DNA of 28,626 nucleotides from Reticulitermes lucifugus (taxonomy: Eukaryota; Arthropoda; Insecta; Blattodea; Rhinotermitidae): assembly GCA_026260175.1 (NCBI GenBank), contig JAKCWW010007633.1, positions 1 to 28,626 on the forward strand, read 5' to 3'. The position numbers were made by a program, and so were the translations under genes. Positions 1 to 9,187 of the stretch are shown in pieces. The stretch's first letter is position 1. The number at the start of each line of letters is the position of its first letter. Under the pieces are notes generated by a model. It was not told the origin of the DNA and did not search any database. It saw nothing but the letters and a program-made list of their open reading frames with translations.

Positions 1-56
1 AAAGGGTATTTGTTTTCCTAGAAAAGGTAATAGCTCGAGTTTTGCCAGTATTAAGA

Positions 57-300
57 TTAATAATAATAATAATAATTCTATTGCTCATTATTAATGTGCT
101 AGAACAACGGTTCTGCAATTACAGAGACAGCAGAGAAACATAAGGGAAAATACGCAAATAACAAACAACAAACGAAAACACATAGCAAACAGATAATATG
201 AAATCACATCTAAAACAGCATTAAAAATACTGTGATTGTTAAAGTATAAATTGGTAAGAGAAATAATTTTTTCCTGAGTATACTGACAGTACCGTTCCAT
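57..300 (-). mobile_element. possible 3' end of a non-LTR retrotransposon with an ATT tail
   Basis: Read on the minus strand this is a T-rich, stop-poor stretch (open from 300 to 91) that ends in a run of ATT triplets at about 57-77. A 3' UTR followed by a simple-repeat tail is the usual signature of a 5'-truncated non-LTR insertion. It directly abuts the tail of the next element at about 301. No reverse transcriptase motif is visible, so only the tail and the base composition support the call. It could equally be plain AT-rich DNA next to a microsatellite. Confidence 0.3.
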
Positions 301-590
301 TCAATTCAATTTATTAACATGCAGGCTTCGCAACGCAGGGGCAGTTGCTAAATGAACACTCGAATGCAACAATACACAAATACACAGATACTGCACAATT
401 ATTTGACAAAGGAAGTAAAACCATAAAGAAGAGAAAAAATAGAATCAAATTAATTACAAATAACCTAACTAAATTAAAACCACAACTCATATCAAGATCA
501 GTGACCGAAATGCGGCGTAAAGTAACACAACACACAACTTCGATTACGGAAATTTTGGTAATCATTAAGGAGAAATAATAAAATAGTATA
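301..590 (-). mobile_element. non-LTR retrotransposon 3' UTR fragment, TTGAA tail
   Basis: On the minus strand this stretch ends with AAGCCTGCATGTTAATAAAT followed by a short TTGAA repeat at about 301-312. The same terminal block (AAGCCTGCA, then GTTAATAAAT, allowing C or T between) closes the LINE fragment at 6704-7290, which does carry reverse transcriptase C-terminal sequence. The two are therefore probably copies of one family, this one truncated within its 3' UTR. The open frame at 565-314 gives a low-complexity hydrophobic peptide and is not a credible protein. The upstream limit is set by the SINE that begins near 609. Confidence 0.5.
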
Positions 591-608
591 AAATAAAGTC
601 GTCTCTGG

Positions 609-850
609 GGCCGTGCCAGGGCTCAGGCGGTTAGTCGCCGAGCTCCCACCGTGGAGGCCCGGGTTCGATCCCGGGTCAGTCCTTGTAGGATTTGTGGTGG
701 ACAAAATGGCACTGGGACAGGTTTTCCCCGAGTACTTCGGTTTCCCCCTGTCAGTTTCATTCCACCGGTGCTCCATTACTTGGAAAAATNAAAAAAAATA
801 ACTGATCATCTTTCTCTTCATCTTCATCACAGGGTTGCACAATAAGCCTT
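609..850 (+). mobile_element. tRNA-derived SINE, family A, copy 1
   Basis: The 5' part is tRNA-like with an RNA polymerase III split promoter: an A box at 620-630 (GGCTCAGGCGG) and a perfect B box at 662-672 (GGTTCGATCCC), 31 bases apart. The body after the tRNA head (about 673-780) aligns along its length with the copy at 13981-14185, and both copies begin with GGCCGT. That shared body shows a SINE family rather than a lone tRNA pseudogene. The 3' boundary is uncertain because an A-rich stretch with one undetermined base (790) follows. Copy 1 is the better preserved of the two. Confidence 0.8.
790..790. other. single undetermined base
   Basis: One n lies inside an A-rich run just after the SINE body. 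It is most likely a polishing or homopolymer ambiguity and has no biological meaning. Confidence 0.95.
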
Positions 851-1529
851 AAGGCTGCGGTGCGTCCGTAGCTTCTACTGTGGGGCCCTTCAACACAAGA
901 ATAAAAAAGTTGCCTCTAACGTAAGCGTAGTACGCCATTTCTTGTTAAGTCTACGATAATTACTTGTACGGTAACTGAAATTAATAGTTGACAATTCGCC
1001 GCAGTGTCTGAAGTTCCTACACTAATTCAGAGAGTTTATTGTTATGTGTGTTCAGGTAAACATTCACGACAGAAACATCTGTCGTGAGTTCGGAAAGTCA
1101 CAGTTTAACGGCAGGTTGATGGTGATGAGGATGATAATGATAATAGCAGTAACACAACACATCATTGTCGATGAAGGAAAGTTTGAAAATCCTTCCAGAG
1201 CAACAATGAAAAACGCCCAAATTAATGTCTCCTCTGAAGTAAGCATAGGTAGAGCCCTGGGGTATAGAGGAATCTTCAAACTGAATTCAGATCACTGAGA
1301 GGTTCTTTGTACAGCACTCCAGGAGGCTCTTAAGGAATGTCACTCAAATTACTTATTGACATGCTTACGCCACTGAAGTTGACCTTCGTGCCCAGCATAC
1401 GTGATGCCGGAAAACTTTCTTCGTAACTTTGTTTTTTTTTTCTTTAATGATCAAAGTCCTACTGTAACGAATTTACGGCGCATCTTTCCAAATCACCTTA
1501 AGGGAGGCGTACAACGCGCTGCGTCTAAG
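851..1529. other. no recognisable feature
   Basis: There are short open frames on both strands (the longest, 1044-1298 plus, is 84 codons), but none shows a domain, signal peptide or repeat. A T-run lies at about 1431-1441. I see no element ends here. Confidence 0.6.
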
Positions 1530-1650
1530 AACGTAGGGTGGTTGGTTACTGTCACTGCTTATCATTCCAAAGATCCGAGGTTCGAAAATCTAGGCTGTGA
1601 CTCAAATTTGTCCTAGAGATGCTACTTGCAACAACGAGATGAAGGCGAGG
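1530..1650 (+). mobile_element. decayed tRNA-related SINE head
   Basis: A B-box-like block GGTTCGAAAATCT at about 1580-1592 follows a G- and T-rich stretch (GGGTGGTTGGTTACTG) that sits where a tRNA A box would be expected. The anticodon-arm-like middle is TCACTGCTTATCATTCC. The arrangement resembles a tRNA-derived SINE head, but the B box carries a substitution and I see no second copy in the window to confirm a family. Confidence 0.4.
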
Positions 1651-1744
1651 AAATGTTAAAGGAAAACATGAGAAAATAAATACATTTTCAGGGCAGGAAT
1701 CTGGTGTTAGTGGATACTATTACCACAGAAAGAGAGATTAAATA

Positions 1745-2266
1745 ATTGAGTCACTCTCTTTCATAATTTATTTCATTCATTCACTCATTGATTGACTGAT
1801 TGATTAATTCATTCATTCATTCATTCCCCAGTCTTACGACAAGTAAACAGTCTCTTCCAAAGCGAGTTCTCCCTACAGTGCGATAGAGTGCTTCCTCTTT
1901 CAATTTCCAATATCCTCTCCTATCCTTAAGGTCATCCAGTAGCTGCTTACGTCTTCTTCCTCGTATTACCGTCACTTCTAACCTTCCTTCTACCTTTCTT
2001 TCAATAACGTGTTTTAGAATTCAGTTCGTACGCAAGATGTGACAAATCCAGTTAGCCTTTCTTCGACATTCCTCTCCTCCTTGACTCTATGTAATATTCA
2101 TTTCTCACACGATCGGTCCAACTGATCTTCTCCATCCTGCTCCAGTACCACATGTCAAAACCTTCCAGGTATGTCTGATCTACTTTCCGAAGTGTCTTAA
2201 GTTTCATCACCATACAAAGCTATGCTCCAAATGTAGCATTTTACTAGTTTCTTCCTTAAATTTAAA
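1745..2266 (-). pseudogene. non-LTR retrotransposon reverse transcriptase C-terminal fragment (5'-truncated, frameshifted)
   Basis: Minus-strand translation across several frames gives pieces typical of the C-terminal region of insect LINE reverse transcriptases. In order they are: a Y-G-D-E-T block near 2215; a stretch containing Y-L-E-G-F-D-M-W and R-M-E-K-I-S-W-T-D-R-V-R-N-E (about 2170-2090); an A-N-W-I/C-H-I-L-like block; a basic linker; and L-L-D-D-L-K-D-R-R-G-Y-W-K-L-K-E-E-A-L with T-R-F-G-R (about 1945-1840). It ends in a TGA at 1821-1823. Directly after the stop comes a GAAT/TCAA simple-repeat tail (about 1769-1827), as expected for a target-primed insertion. Frameshifts and internal stops make it inactive. 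The palm domain and endonuclease are absent. Clade is uncertain. Confidence 0.8.
1769..1827. repeat. tetranucleotide repeat tail (TTCA/TTGA)
   Basis: An imperfect run of TTCA and TTGA units lies directly downstream of the LINE stop codon on the minus strand. It reads as the 3' tail of that insertion and not as an independent microsatellite. Confidence 0.8.
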
Positions 2267-2590
2267 TCCGATTACAATTGCATATAATATGAAAAATTAC
2301 ATTAAACAGAACTTCGATGGTGACCATAATAAAAGGCGTCACTTTCTTAATTTAATATTTCCATATACACATTCATAATCCTCAAAAAATGTGTTAAGTC
2401 TTAAAACCTAACAATTCTGACATAAACTAATGATGTAGATATGTACACATATACAGGCATATACCCTACAATGACTGCTACCTGCTACGTACGTTTCCCT
2501 TCAGAATCATGTTTTAATTATTTAATAGACAGAAATGCTGCTCCTTAGCGTGTCACTGAATCCATGTATAATGTATATTATACGTCCCAT
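2267..2590. other. no recognisable feature
   Basis: AT-rich sequence with no long frame. The palindromic TATAATGTATATTATA-like stretch near 2568-2583 is a simple AT hairpin with no further support. Confidence 0.6.
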
Positions 2591-2595
2591 TATCT

Positions 2596-2720
2596 AGCAG
2601 GTTGGTGTAGCAGTAACGCCGTCGGCTTGTAGTCGCGAGGTTCCCGGTTAGAACAGAACATTTCCCAGGACATGAACAGTTGTCCCACATGATTTACAAT
2701 TGCTACAAAATCCACCAGTT
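2596..2720 (+). mobile_element. tRNA-related SINE-like sequence
   Basis: The block TGGTGTAGCAG near 2611 fits the polymerase III A-box consensus exactly. About 40 bases later CCCGGTTAGAAC stands where a B box should be, with the central CGA replaced. The stretch between them can form an anticodon-arm-like fold (GTCGG CTTGTAG). It is probably a decayed tRNA-derived SINE head, and no downstream body is recognised. Confidence 0.4.
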
Positions 2721-3660
2721 ATATCTCAACGGCGTCCAAAGACTTTCCTTTAGCTCTTGTACTTTTGTACACAACATTTTCATATTAATCATGCGTCGTA
2801 ACTATGGTTGCCAGGCGTCCAGGCCTGAACCTAATCGGTTATCCTGAGTGAAGTATTTTCTTTCTTGAGTCAATGTGTTTCCTTTTAAATCCTTTCCAGT
2901 TCATCATTCATCAATCAACCCGCCATCAACGCTATCCAGTATGAGATAAGGACGGCGTCATAAAATAAGTAAAAATTGTATTTCGTAATTTCTGTTTATT
3001 TCGCTCAGGCAGTCGATGACCATTCTGTCATATACATCACATAGAAAATCTCTGTTTTCCTTCGATGAGGCCTATATCAGCGATAGAATTGATACAATAC
3101 ATGAAAAATGATGAACGGTAGACACACTGCAAGACTGCAAAAAAACCAAACGTATTGGTTTTAATGTCATCTGAAATAATGAAAGCAAAGCATGCACTGG
3201 TCACCAATGAAGCCAAAATACGTGTTGCTTATTACTCGTATTGTTTATCTGATATAATGGTATAATGGGTTCTGAATTGATATATACACAGCGCTGGAGG
3301 CGGAAGACTTTTTTATTTCTGGCCGAGTTATTGGTGTAAGCAAAATAAGCATATTGGCTTTTATAACAATGCCTACATTTGACCATACTTTTACGACATA
3401 ATGCAAACAAAATGGAAAAGTAGTCTTGAATTCCAAATAGAACTAATGAACTGGTACCCTATAAATGTTTAAATTCATACAACGTACTGAAAGACACTTT
3501 GGACGCAGAAGTCTCGACTTGTGAAACAACAATAAATCAAGACCTTTTGCGAGGTACTTACAACTAACAGCCTTACAGACTTCGAATGCACAGTGAAGTA
3601 ATGTCAGGAACAGCAAATTAAATTGAGACTTCTTTTCTTCTAGAAAAACGCCCTGACAGG
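2721..3660. other. no recognisable feature
   Basis: The only open frames are short minus-strand ones at 3201-3436 that give no recognisable protein. There are no terminal repeats, tandem repeats or promoter boxes that I can support. Confidence 0.6.
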
Positions 3661-3679
3661 CTTTGGGACTCGCCCATTT

Positions 3680-3850
3680 TCCTGTTCAAAGGGTACCGGG
3701 GGCTCTTTCCCGGGGGGGGGGGTAAAGCGGTCGGGGCGCGACCTTTACCACTCACTTTCGTCTAATGTCGATTTTAAGAATGAATGCGGTTATAAACTCA
3801 ACGCCCCCTATACGCCTTCATGCGCCAGACATGGTCAAATTCACATTATA
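3680..3850 (+). mobile_element. SINE family C fragment, copy 1 (3' body)
   Basis: A G/C-rich body (GGGTACCGGGGGCTCTTTCC, then a run of ten or more G) leads into CCACTCACTTTCGTCTAATG, then a GA-TTTTAA-AATGAATG stretch, and ends at a CCCCCTATACGCCTTCATG-type block. The same order of blocks occurs at 16385-16612 and 22000-22280. Those copies also show a tRNA-like head, so this one is probably 5'-truncated. The long G run makes the local sequence less reliable. Confidence 0.65.
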
Positions 3851-4800
3851 TACATATACACAGTACGCAAAATATGTATCTTTATGTATGTATCTTTATA
3901 CAAACACCACTTACATAAGCCCCCATTTGTTTTGGAAGACCTTAGACCTACCACTAATATCAGTAAGTTTTAATAAGTTTCATTAACAATTATTTATAAA
4001 AAATTGTTTGCTTAGTTAATAATAAATTCCATAACAAATTCAGATTTTTCATCGTCATCAAAATGAAAGACAAATTGAAATTTTGCTCGGCCATCATGTT
4101 GTTGTTTATTAGGCTACGTAATAAAATGACACGAACACAAGTTTCAGATTTTCTAAAGCTCCGAAAACATGCATAATTCAGCACTGCATATTAATTAGCT
4201 ACACTAAGGCATAGGTCTCAAACATTCTTACGACTGCCATATTGGTATTATTGATCCAATTGAACTACGAAGTACGAAGGTGATATACGTATCAATCTAG
4301 GTTTGAAAAAGAGATATCAACTGTAGAAATTGTTCAGCGTCGAATGCCATGAATCATTGTCTGTGTTCGGCTTATTTCAGGGGATTTCTAAAGAAGATGT
4401 AGCGACACGTCAAGGTACTATGTCATTATTCGGCTGGAAGATCTGAGAGCACAAACAATCTCACTGTAGTCGGGGCGGTATTTCCGAAGGTTTTACTAGC
4501 AATAAAGTTGTCATAATTTGTCCTGCATTCTGATGCCGAGGCATACTATAATGTTATTTGTTATGTCCACGCGAAACTAAAATATAATTTACCCTTTGAA
4601 GACTGACGTTCACCTATATTACGAGTATATACAAATGCAGTTCGTACCTCACAGAGAACCCAGTGTCCGTATCCATTACAGAATCGAACCAGCTAATGCT
4701 GCTTAGGCAAAGGTATGCAGTGCATATGCGACACACATAAATACACCTCGTGCAAGAATTTATAAACTTCATGACATTACAGTAGGTGTTATATAGTTAC
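3851..4800. other. no recognisable feature
   Basis: AT-rich sequence. Open frames (3765-3986 plus, 3990-4184 minus) are short and without domains. No repeat structure is seen until the foldback near 4816. Confidence 0.6.
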
Positions 4801-4815
4801 CACACTACTCTAAAG

Positions 4816-4960
4816 AGTAATGCATATTCACTCATTCAACCAACGAAATGCACTATTATAAAACCATTTTTTCACTATACCCTACACGTGTTTCGGCCTT
4901 AATTTGGCCATCATCAGGGGTAACTTTGTTAAAAGTTACCCCTGATGAGTGAATATTAAT
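4816..4960. mobile_element. asymmetric foldback element with a hammerhead ribozyme motif
   Basis: An exact 16-bp inverted repeat lies at 4911-4926 and 4933-4948 around a 6-base loop. A second exact 12-bp inverted repeat lies further out (4824-4835 with 4945-4956). The left arm contains about 75 bases (4836-4910), including most of a hammerhead motif, that the right arm lacks. The missing segment is bounded by TCAT direct repeats (4832-4835 and 4911-4914). The simplest reading is an originally longer palindrome whose right arm lost the ribozyme by slippage between those repeats. No coding sequence or target-site duplication is evident. Confidence 0.7.
4873..4924 (-). ncRNA. type I hammerhead ribozyme motif
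   Basis: Minus strand, 5' to 3'. Stem I 3' strand UACCC (4922-4918); core CUGAUGA (4917-4911); one unpaired U (4910); stem II GGCC / GGCC with a 7-base AU-rich loop (4909-4895); GAAA (4894-4891); stem III, the self-complementary ACACGTGT (4891-4884); A at the cleavage site (4883); stem I 5' strand GGGUA (4882-4878). The five stem I pairs are perfect. All core nucleotides needed for a hammerhead are present (C3, U4, G5, A6, G8, A9, G12, A13, A14). A short palindromic stem III suggests activity as a dimer, as described for Penelope-like element ribozymes. The extra U before stem II and the competing hairpin at 4911-4948 leave activity uncertain. Confidence 0.7.
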
Positions 4961-5271
4961 ACTAAAATGCACGGTGAACACAAAGCAAAATTGAGTAATA
5001 CATAATCTAAAGACATTATTTGGATAAGCTTCTACAGCTTTGGTTACGTATTCTAGACGAGGTATGATTTAACGTCTTACGTCACCGCAAATAACAATTA
5101 TTGTATGGACAGAACTCCATTCTTTTAACACTGGTTAGTCTCCTTGGATTTTCTCTGGGCCATCTTTGTTACTTTCATTACAGACTATACCTTGCATGTT
5201 CAGGAGGCATAGAAGTGGTGGACAGATTTTGCATTACCAGTCAGTCCGTAATAAATCCTCTGCCCTGCAAC
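4961..5271. other. no recognisable feature
   Basis: Spacer of about 310 bases between two foldback elements. The open frame at 5101-5298 runs into the arm of the second foldback and shows no domain. Confidence 0.55.
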
Positions 5272-5945
5272 ATTACTGTAAGGCCAGCAGATCCCTAGAA
5301 ACATAGTGACATCTTCATGACACAGTGCTAGCTGTATTCAGCGAACTGACACTGAGCACACTGGTGTAGAGGTAGAGCGTTAGTCTTGGTCCTGAGATGC
5401 CCGGTTCAAGTCTTGAGCGGGATTCTGGCTATTTGGACTCATTTGTGCGGTTTCTCTGTCTTTCCGGGTAAAATCTGGGAAATTACCTCTACAAGGTCAC
5501 GACAGAACATTTGAAGCCCTTTCTAATTCATTACTCACGAATAATCCTAACACTGACTCTGATATACTGACAGCATCGTAAAACAAAACAGCAGCCAACA
5601 ATATACCTCTAAATGAGGTTGAACCGAAGAGGGAAGGAGTGTATTATTATAATGCTAATTAGCAGTTATTATTTATTTAAAACACTTTATTGGCTTCTGT
5701 TTTGTTTTACGACGCTGTCAGTATATCAGAGTCAGTGTTAGGATTATTCGTGAGTAATGAATTAGAAAGGGCTTCAAATGCTCTGTCGTGACCTTGTAGA
5801 GGTAATGTCCCAGATTTTGCCCGGGCATCTCAGAACCAAGACTAACGCTCTAACTCTACACCAGCGTGCTCAGTGTCAGTTCGCTGAATACAGCTAGCAC
5901 TGTGTCATGAAGATGTCACTTTGTTTCTGCTGGCCTTACAGTAAT
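5272..5945. mobile_element. large foldback element built on a tRNA-derived SINE (family D)
   Basis: Inverted arms at 5272-5598 and 5690-5945 surround a loop of about 91 bases. The outer ends match exactly over about 19 bases. The left arm holds a SINE-like head with a perfect A box TGGTGTAGAGG (about 5361-5371) and a perfect B box GGTTCAAGTCT (5403-5413). The right arm carries the same sequence inverted but lacks about 63 bases (left arm 5405-5467), including most of the B box. The breakpoints lie in matching CCGG(G) blocks. The left arm also has 8 extra bases near 5291-5298. It may be one palindromic element or two SINE insertions in opposite orientation. The matched outer ends favour a single foldback unit. 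Confidence 0.75.
5361..5413 (+). promoter_or_regulatory. RNA polymerase III A and B boxes of the SINE arm
   Basis: The A box TGGTGTAGAGG and B box GGTTCAAGTCT both fit the tRNA-type consensus, at roughly tRNA spacing. The inverted copy in the right arm keeps the A-box region but has lost the B box, so only the left arm could still act as an internal promoter. Confidence 0.6.
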
Positions 5946-6700
5946 TAAACCTGACATTTTTGCTTATAGGAAGATTATGGTAATATTACGGTTAAAATAA
6001 AAATGCCTGAAGACGTTAAAACCAAGGGTACTCTCCAATATTTTCTTTTATCCAAATGGCAATGCTTAATTATAAGCTGAAAAAACCTTCTGTAACGCAA
6101 AACACATAGGCTATTTTTCCTACTATATATGTATTACAAGCCTTTCACGAAGAGAGTTAGGTTAATTTTATCTTGCGCTCAAAATTTGTTTAAGGTGCTA
6201 ATGTAACCATATAATTGCGACTGAAAAACAAATAAAAAAGGTTTTGGGAAGACTTAATGATGTTCGCAATTTTTAAACACCCCACCCTATGTGGTGGTGC
6301 TCGCAAAATTACGAGTATAAAAGGTTACTTAGCAATCCAGTTCTTTGCAGATTAAAACTATAAATTAATTTACCATTAAAGGGTTATTATAAACTGTGTA
6401 AACTAGACTGCAACATTAATGTATATAGGTCCATTTGAGATGAAAAGAACATAGTAGTTAAAAACATAGCATACTTGAACACTAGAACGGCTTCCGGTAT
6501 CTCACAATCCTGATAATTCAGACACATACAGCCCTGACAGTTACATTCTTTTGATCATACATATTTTTAGAGTAAATTTTCTAAATGTTCTGTCCTTACA
6601 TCAGCATTTTCCAGTGCGGACCGAACACCCCCCCCCTAGCTCATGGGGCTGTCAGGCTTCTTTCTGCGGCCTAAATAATATGCTATAAATTCACAATAGA
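5946..6700. other. no recognisable feature
   Basis: AT-rich sequence without a frame of note. The C-run near 6628-6635 is a homopolymer. No element ends are recognised until the LINE tail near 6704. Confidence 0.6.
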
Positions 6701-6703
6701 TCA

Positions 6704-7290
6704 CATCAATTCAATTCAATTCAGTGGGTATTTATTAACGTGCAGGCTTAACAGCACAAGTGCCCATTATAAAGCCAGCACAAAGACACAAATAAAACAA
6801 AAATCAGTACAAATACACAGAAAAAACACTAAATAGACAAAACAAAAATATTGCAGAAAAAGCAATATAAAAGAAGTGTTGAGGCGAAAACCCTATACCC
6901 TGAAAAAACACAGATAAGTTGATTTAAAAATGTCCCAGACTAGCGCAGAATCTGTTTTAAAGACATAATGGATTTCCTAAAGATATCGATGTCTGTGAAC
7001 ACACGGTTGGCAGCCGAAACACATCTAGCAGACGGAGAGTTTTTACAAGTAGCAGTAAACAGGGAGGAGTCTCTAAAATTACGAGGAAGAACTCGAATAC
7101 CAGTAATATCCAAAAGAGACGATCAACATTTAAACTTGAATAAACAGAAATAAAAAAATAAAGCATCAGGACAAAGTCTTCTGTCGTGCAGAATACGAGG
7201 ATTTAGAAATTAAAAAAAATCCTCGTAAGTAACTTGATCATGCGTAAAGAAACGATATTTACATAGGGCTACTCTAAACATAAAATTTCA
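6704..7290 (-). pseudogene. non-LTR retrotransposon 3' end: reverse transcriptase C-terminus and 3' UTR
   Basis: Minus strand. From about 7200 down to the TAG at 6942-6940 one frame reads through a block with P-R-I-L-H-D-R-R-L-C-P-D-A-L-F-F, an in-frame TGA, then L-D-I-T-G-I-R-V-L-P-R-N-F-R-D and C-K-N-S-P-S-A-R-C-V-S-A-A-N, ending with F-T-D-I-D-I-F-R-K-S and K-Q-I-L-R. This is the style of the C-terminal tail of Jockey/CR1-group reverse transcriptases; exact clade is not determined. A 3' UTR of about 220 bases follows and ends in GTTAATAAAT plus a TTGAA repeat tail at about 6704-6724. Further upstream (about 7210-7290) there is a weak continuation interrupted by another stop. The copy is 5'-truncated and dead. 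It shares its 3' terminus with the fragment at 301-590. Confidence 0.75.
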
Positions 7291-9135
7291 CACACAGAGT
7301 AAGTACTTCATAAATATTACGAACGTTTATTTTAAACGTTATTTTAAATTTGTAAATCGAATTTAGTCGTTTTCGTGCTTTTGGGACTTCAAGCATTTCA
7401 TTTGAATGTCAGGGGTGTCTCGGACTGAAACAGTGGTGGCACCACTAGTTTACAGAGTCAGAAAGAGTCGAATAATGGCTCCAAGCAAGAAAATCAACAG
7501 CGCAACAGCACGCACGCACTCACGGCCACACAATTTGGTCCCTGACGTGACTGAAGCCGGCGGCCACGCGGTCGCTAGATACGTAAGGGTAATATACTGC
7601 CGGCCTCTAAATGTTACCCTATATGTACGTTACATTGACTTCTGCAAGAAACGGTACATCGTTGAGTTTGCATTTATTCTTAAAGAACTGGCAGAACTAA
7701 CTCGCTGAAGTAGTTTTACACAGTTCTCTTGTTAATTTTAAGTGAAGGTAAGAAATTTTATTCCCTTTTTAATTTTCTTAAATGTCAGACACAGTCAATT
7801 CTCCAAACATAGGTTACAAATTCTATGCATATTCCGTTTGTTCCATAGCCCTTCACACAGTATAAAATCCGAACGTGAGTGTTTTCGCAGCAGTAATGCT
7901 GGAGACATCTGTTGCTCGAATTTCTGGTTATTCTCACTCAGATTCATTCGCCATTTTCTTCAGTCCCTCAAGACGTTTCATGGGACAGTGATTTTAAATA
8001 GTCACGATAACAGCTTTCAAACTACCATCTCTTCGAAGTTGATGGTCATCTTTCCGTATCATTCGACGCTACAGAATATATGTAGTTGAAACGTAAACGT
8101 TACAAGACATAACGATTAACCGAATCACGTTAATTAAATAACTGATAATCCTCTACCCGCTAAAGACAGTGTGGCAATTTTTAGATAAAAACAAGAACGT
8201 AAACTTTATAGTTGTCGTAACTCCTGTTGGTCCCTCTGGCATATTCTCAAATATAAACTTGTACCATTTAATTATCGGCAGTGTACCTGCTGTGTTCTTG
8301 CCAAACGTGATTTATATGCCTCATTTAAATGTAAGAATCGCTGACTGCAGGGTAAAAGGTAGAGTGACTTCCCGAGCTTTTTGCGAATTCCCTACAACTT
8401 CTTAGCGTCTTATGTTACAGCACAGTCTAATTATAAAGAGTACTGAACGAATTATCGGCAATAAATTCTTATGGGGCACACTGATTATCTCTAACTGCAT
8501 CCTACTGCTTTGTATTTAAATTCATGCATGTAATGTTAAGTGAGAGTACCAGATTGCCATCTTACTTATTGGCTTTTATTCATATGGCACAGTAACTGGT
8601 CCCATGTTGAAAATTCGTGTCTCCCAAACTCAATTATAACTGTCACACAGAGCATAGTCAATGCAGACCTGTATAAAACTACCGAATTCTACGTGTTTCA
8701 TGCAAAAGGAAACGGGTTTTAATTTTGTAAATATTCAACCTCAAACACGGCACAAATATTGAAGATGACAACTTCATATAAATCTATACGAATACCTGTC
8801 CGCGCTAGGACTGCCACTTCATTAGAGATAAAGCCAGCTTTTGGCTTACCGCTAATATTACGCCATCGCTTATTCCATTTCACCATTGAAAACTGCGAGA
8901 TATTGATGCAGAATTTTTATTTATATTTTACGACACGGACTCAAATGCTTTTATTAACAGAAGAACGCTTTCTGATTTTCTTCTGTGTGAGTGTGATGAC
9001 GGGGTCTAAAAGCAAGTGTAGAGAGATTTAACAACAGTCATCCAGAATGAAACAGCAAGATCGGAAAAATGCAGTACGAGTATAAACAATTTGTTTGTGT
9101 GGCATACTGACTACGTCGGAGGCTAGGATTTAGTT
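7291..9135. other. no recognisable feature
   Basis: Several plus-strand open frames of 60-115 codons are present (7406-7708, 7742-8089, 8169-8405, 8540-8722, 8759-9031). Their translations show no domain, conserved motif, signal peptide or codon pattern that would mark a gene. They lie in different frames without supported splice junctions. A GC-richer patch around 7470-7610 stands out from its surroundings, but I cannot assign it. This is the longest stretch lacking repeats that I recognise, so a host exon could be hidden here. Confidence 0.45.
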
Positions 9136-9139
9136 CCAC

Positions 9140-9187
9140 TTGGGTCCCGACGTTTCAGAAGAATATACTGCCTTTATCTTCAAAGAT
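9140..9187 (-). ncRNA. decayed hammerhead-like motif
   Basis: Minus strand: UUGAAGA where CUGANGA is expected (C3 changed), an unpaired U, then AAAGG / CUUCU as a weak stem II (one A-C mismatch, one G-U pair) around a 9-base loop, then GAAA, a minimal ACGU stem III, and C at the cleavage position. Stem I pairing is not evident. The order matches the intact motifs at 4873 and 27247, including the extra U after A9. It is probably an old, inactive relative from a Penelope-like element, but a chance match cannot be excluded from one copy. Confidence 0.4.

Noticed and set aside
609..680. A functional tRNA gene
   Set aside because: It has both polymerase III boxes, but the acceptor stem does not pair and the sequence continues into a body shared with another locus, so it is a SINE.
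7406..8089. Two neighbouring plus-strand frames of 100 and 115 codons considered as exons of a host gene
   Set aside because: No conserved domain, no convincing splice sites joining them and no codon pattern supporting translation. A search against insect proteomes would decide.
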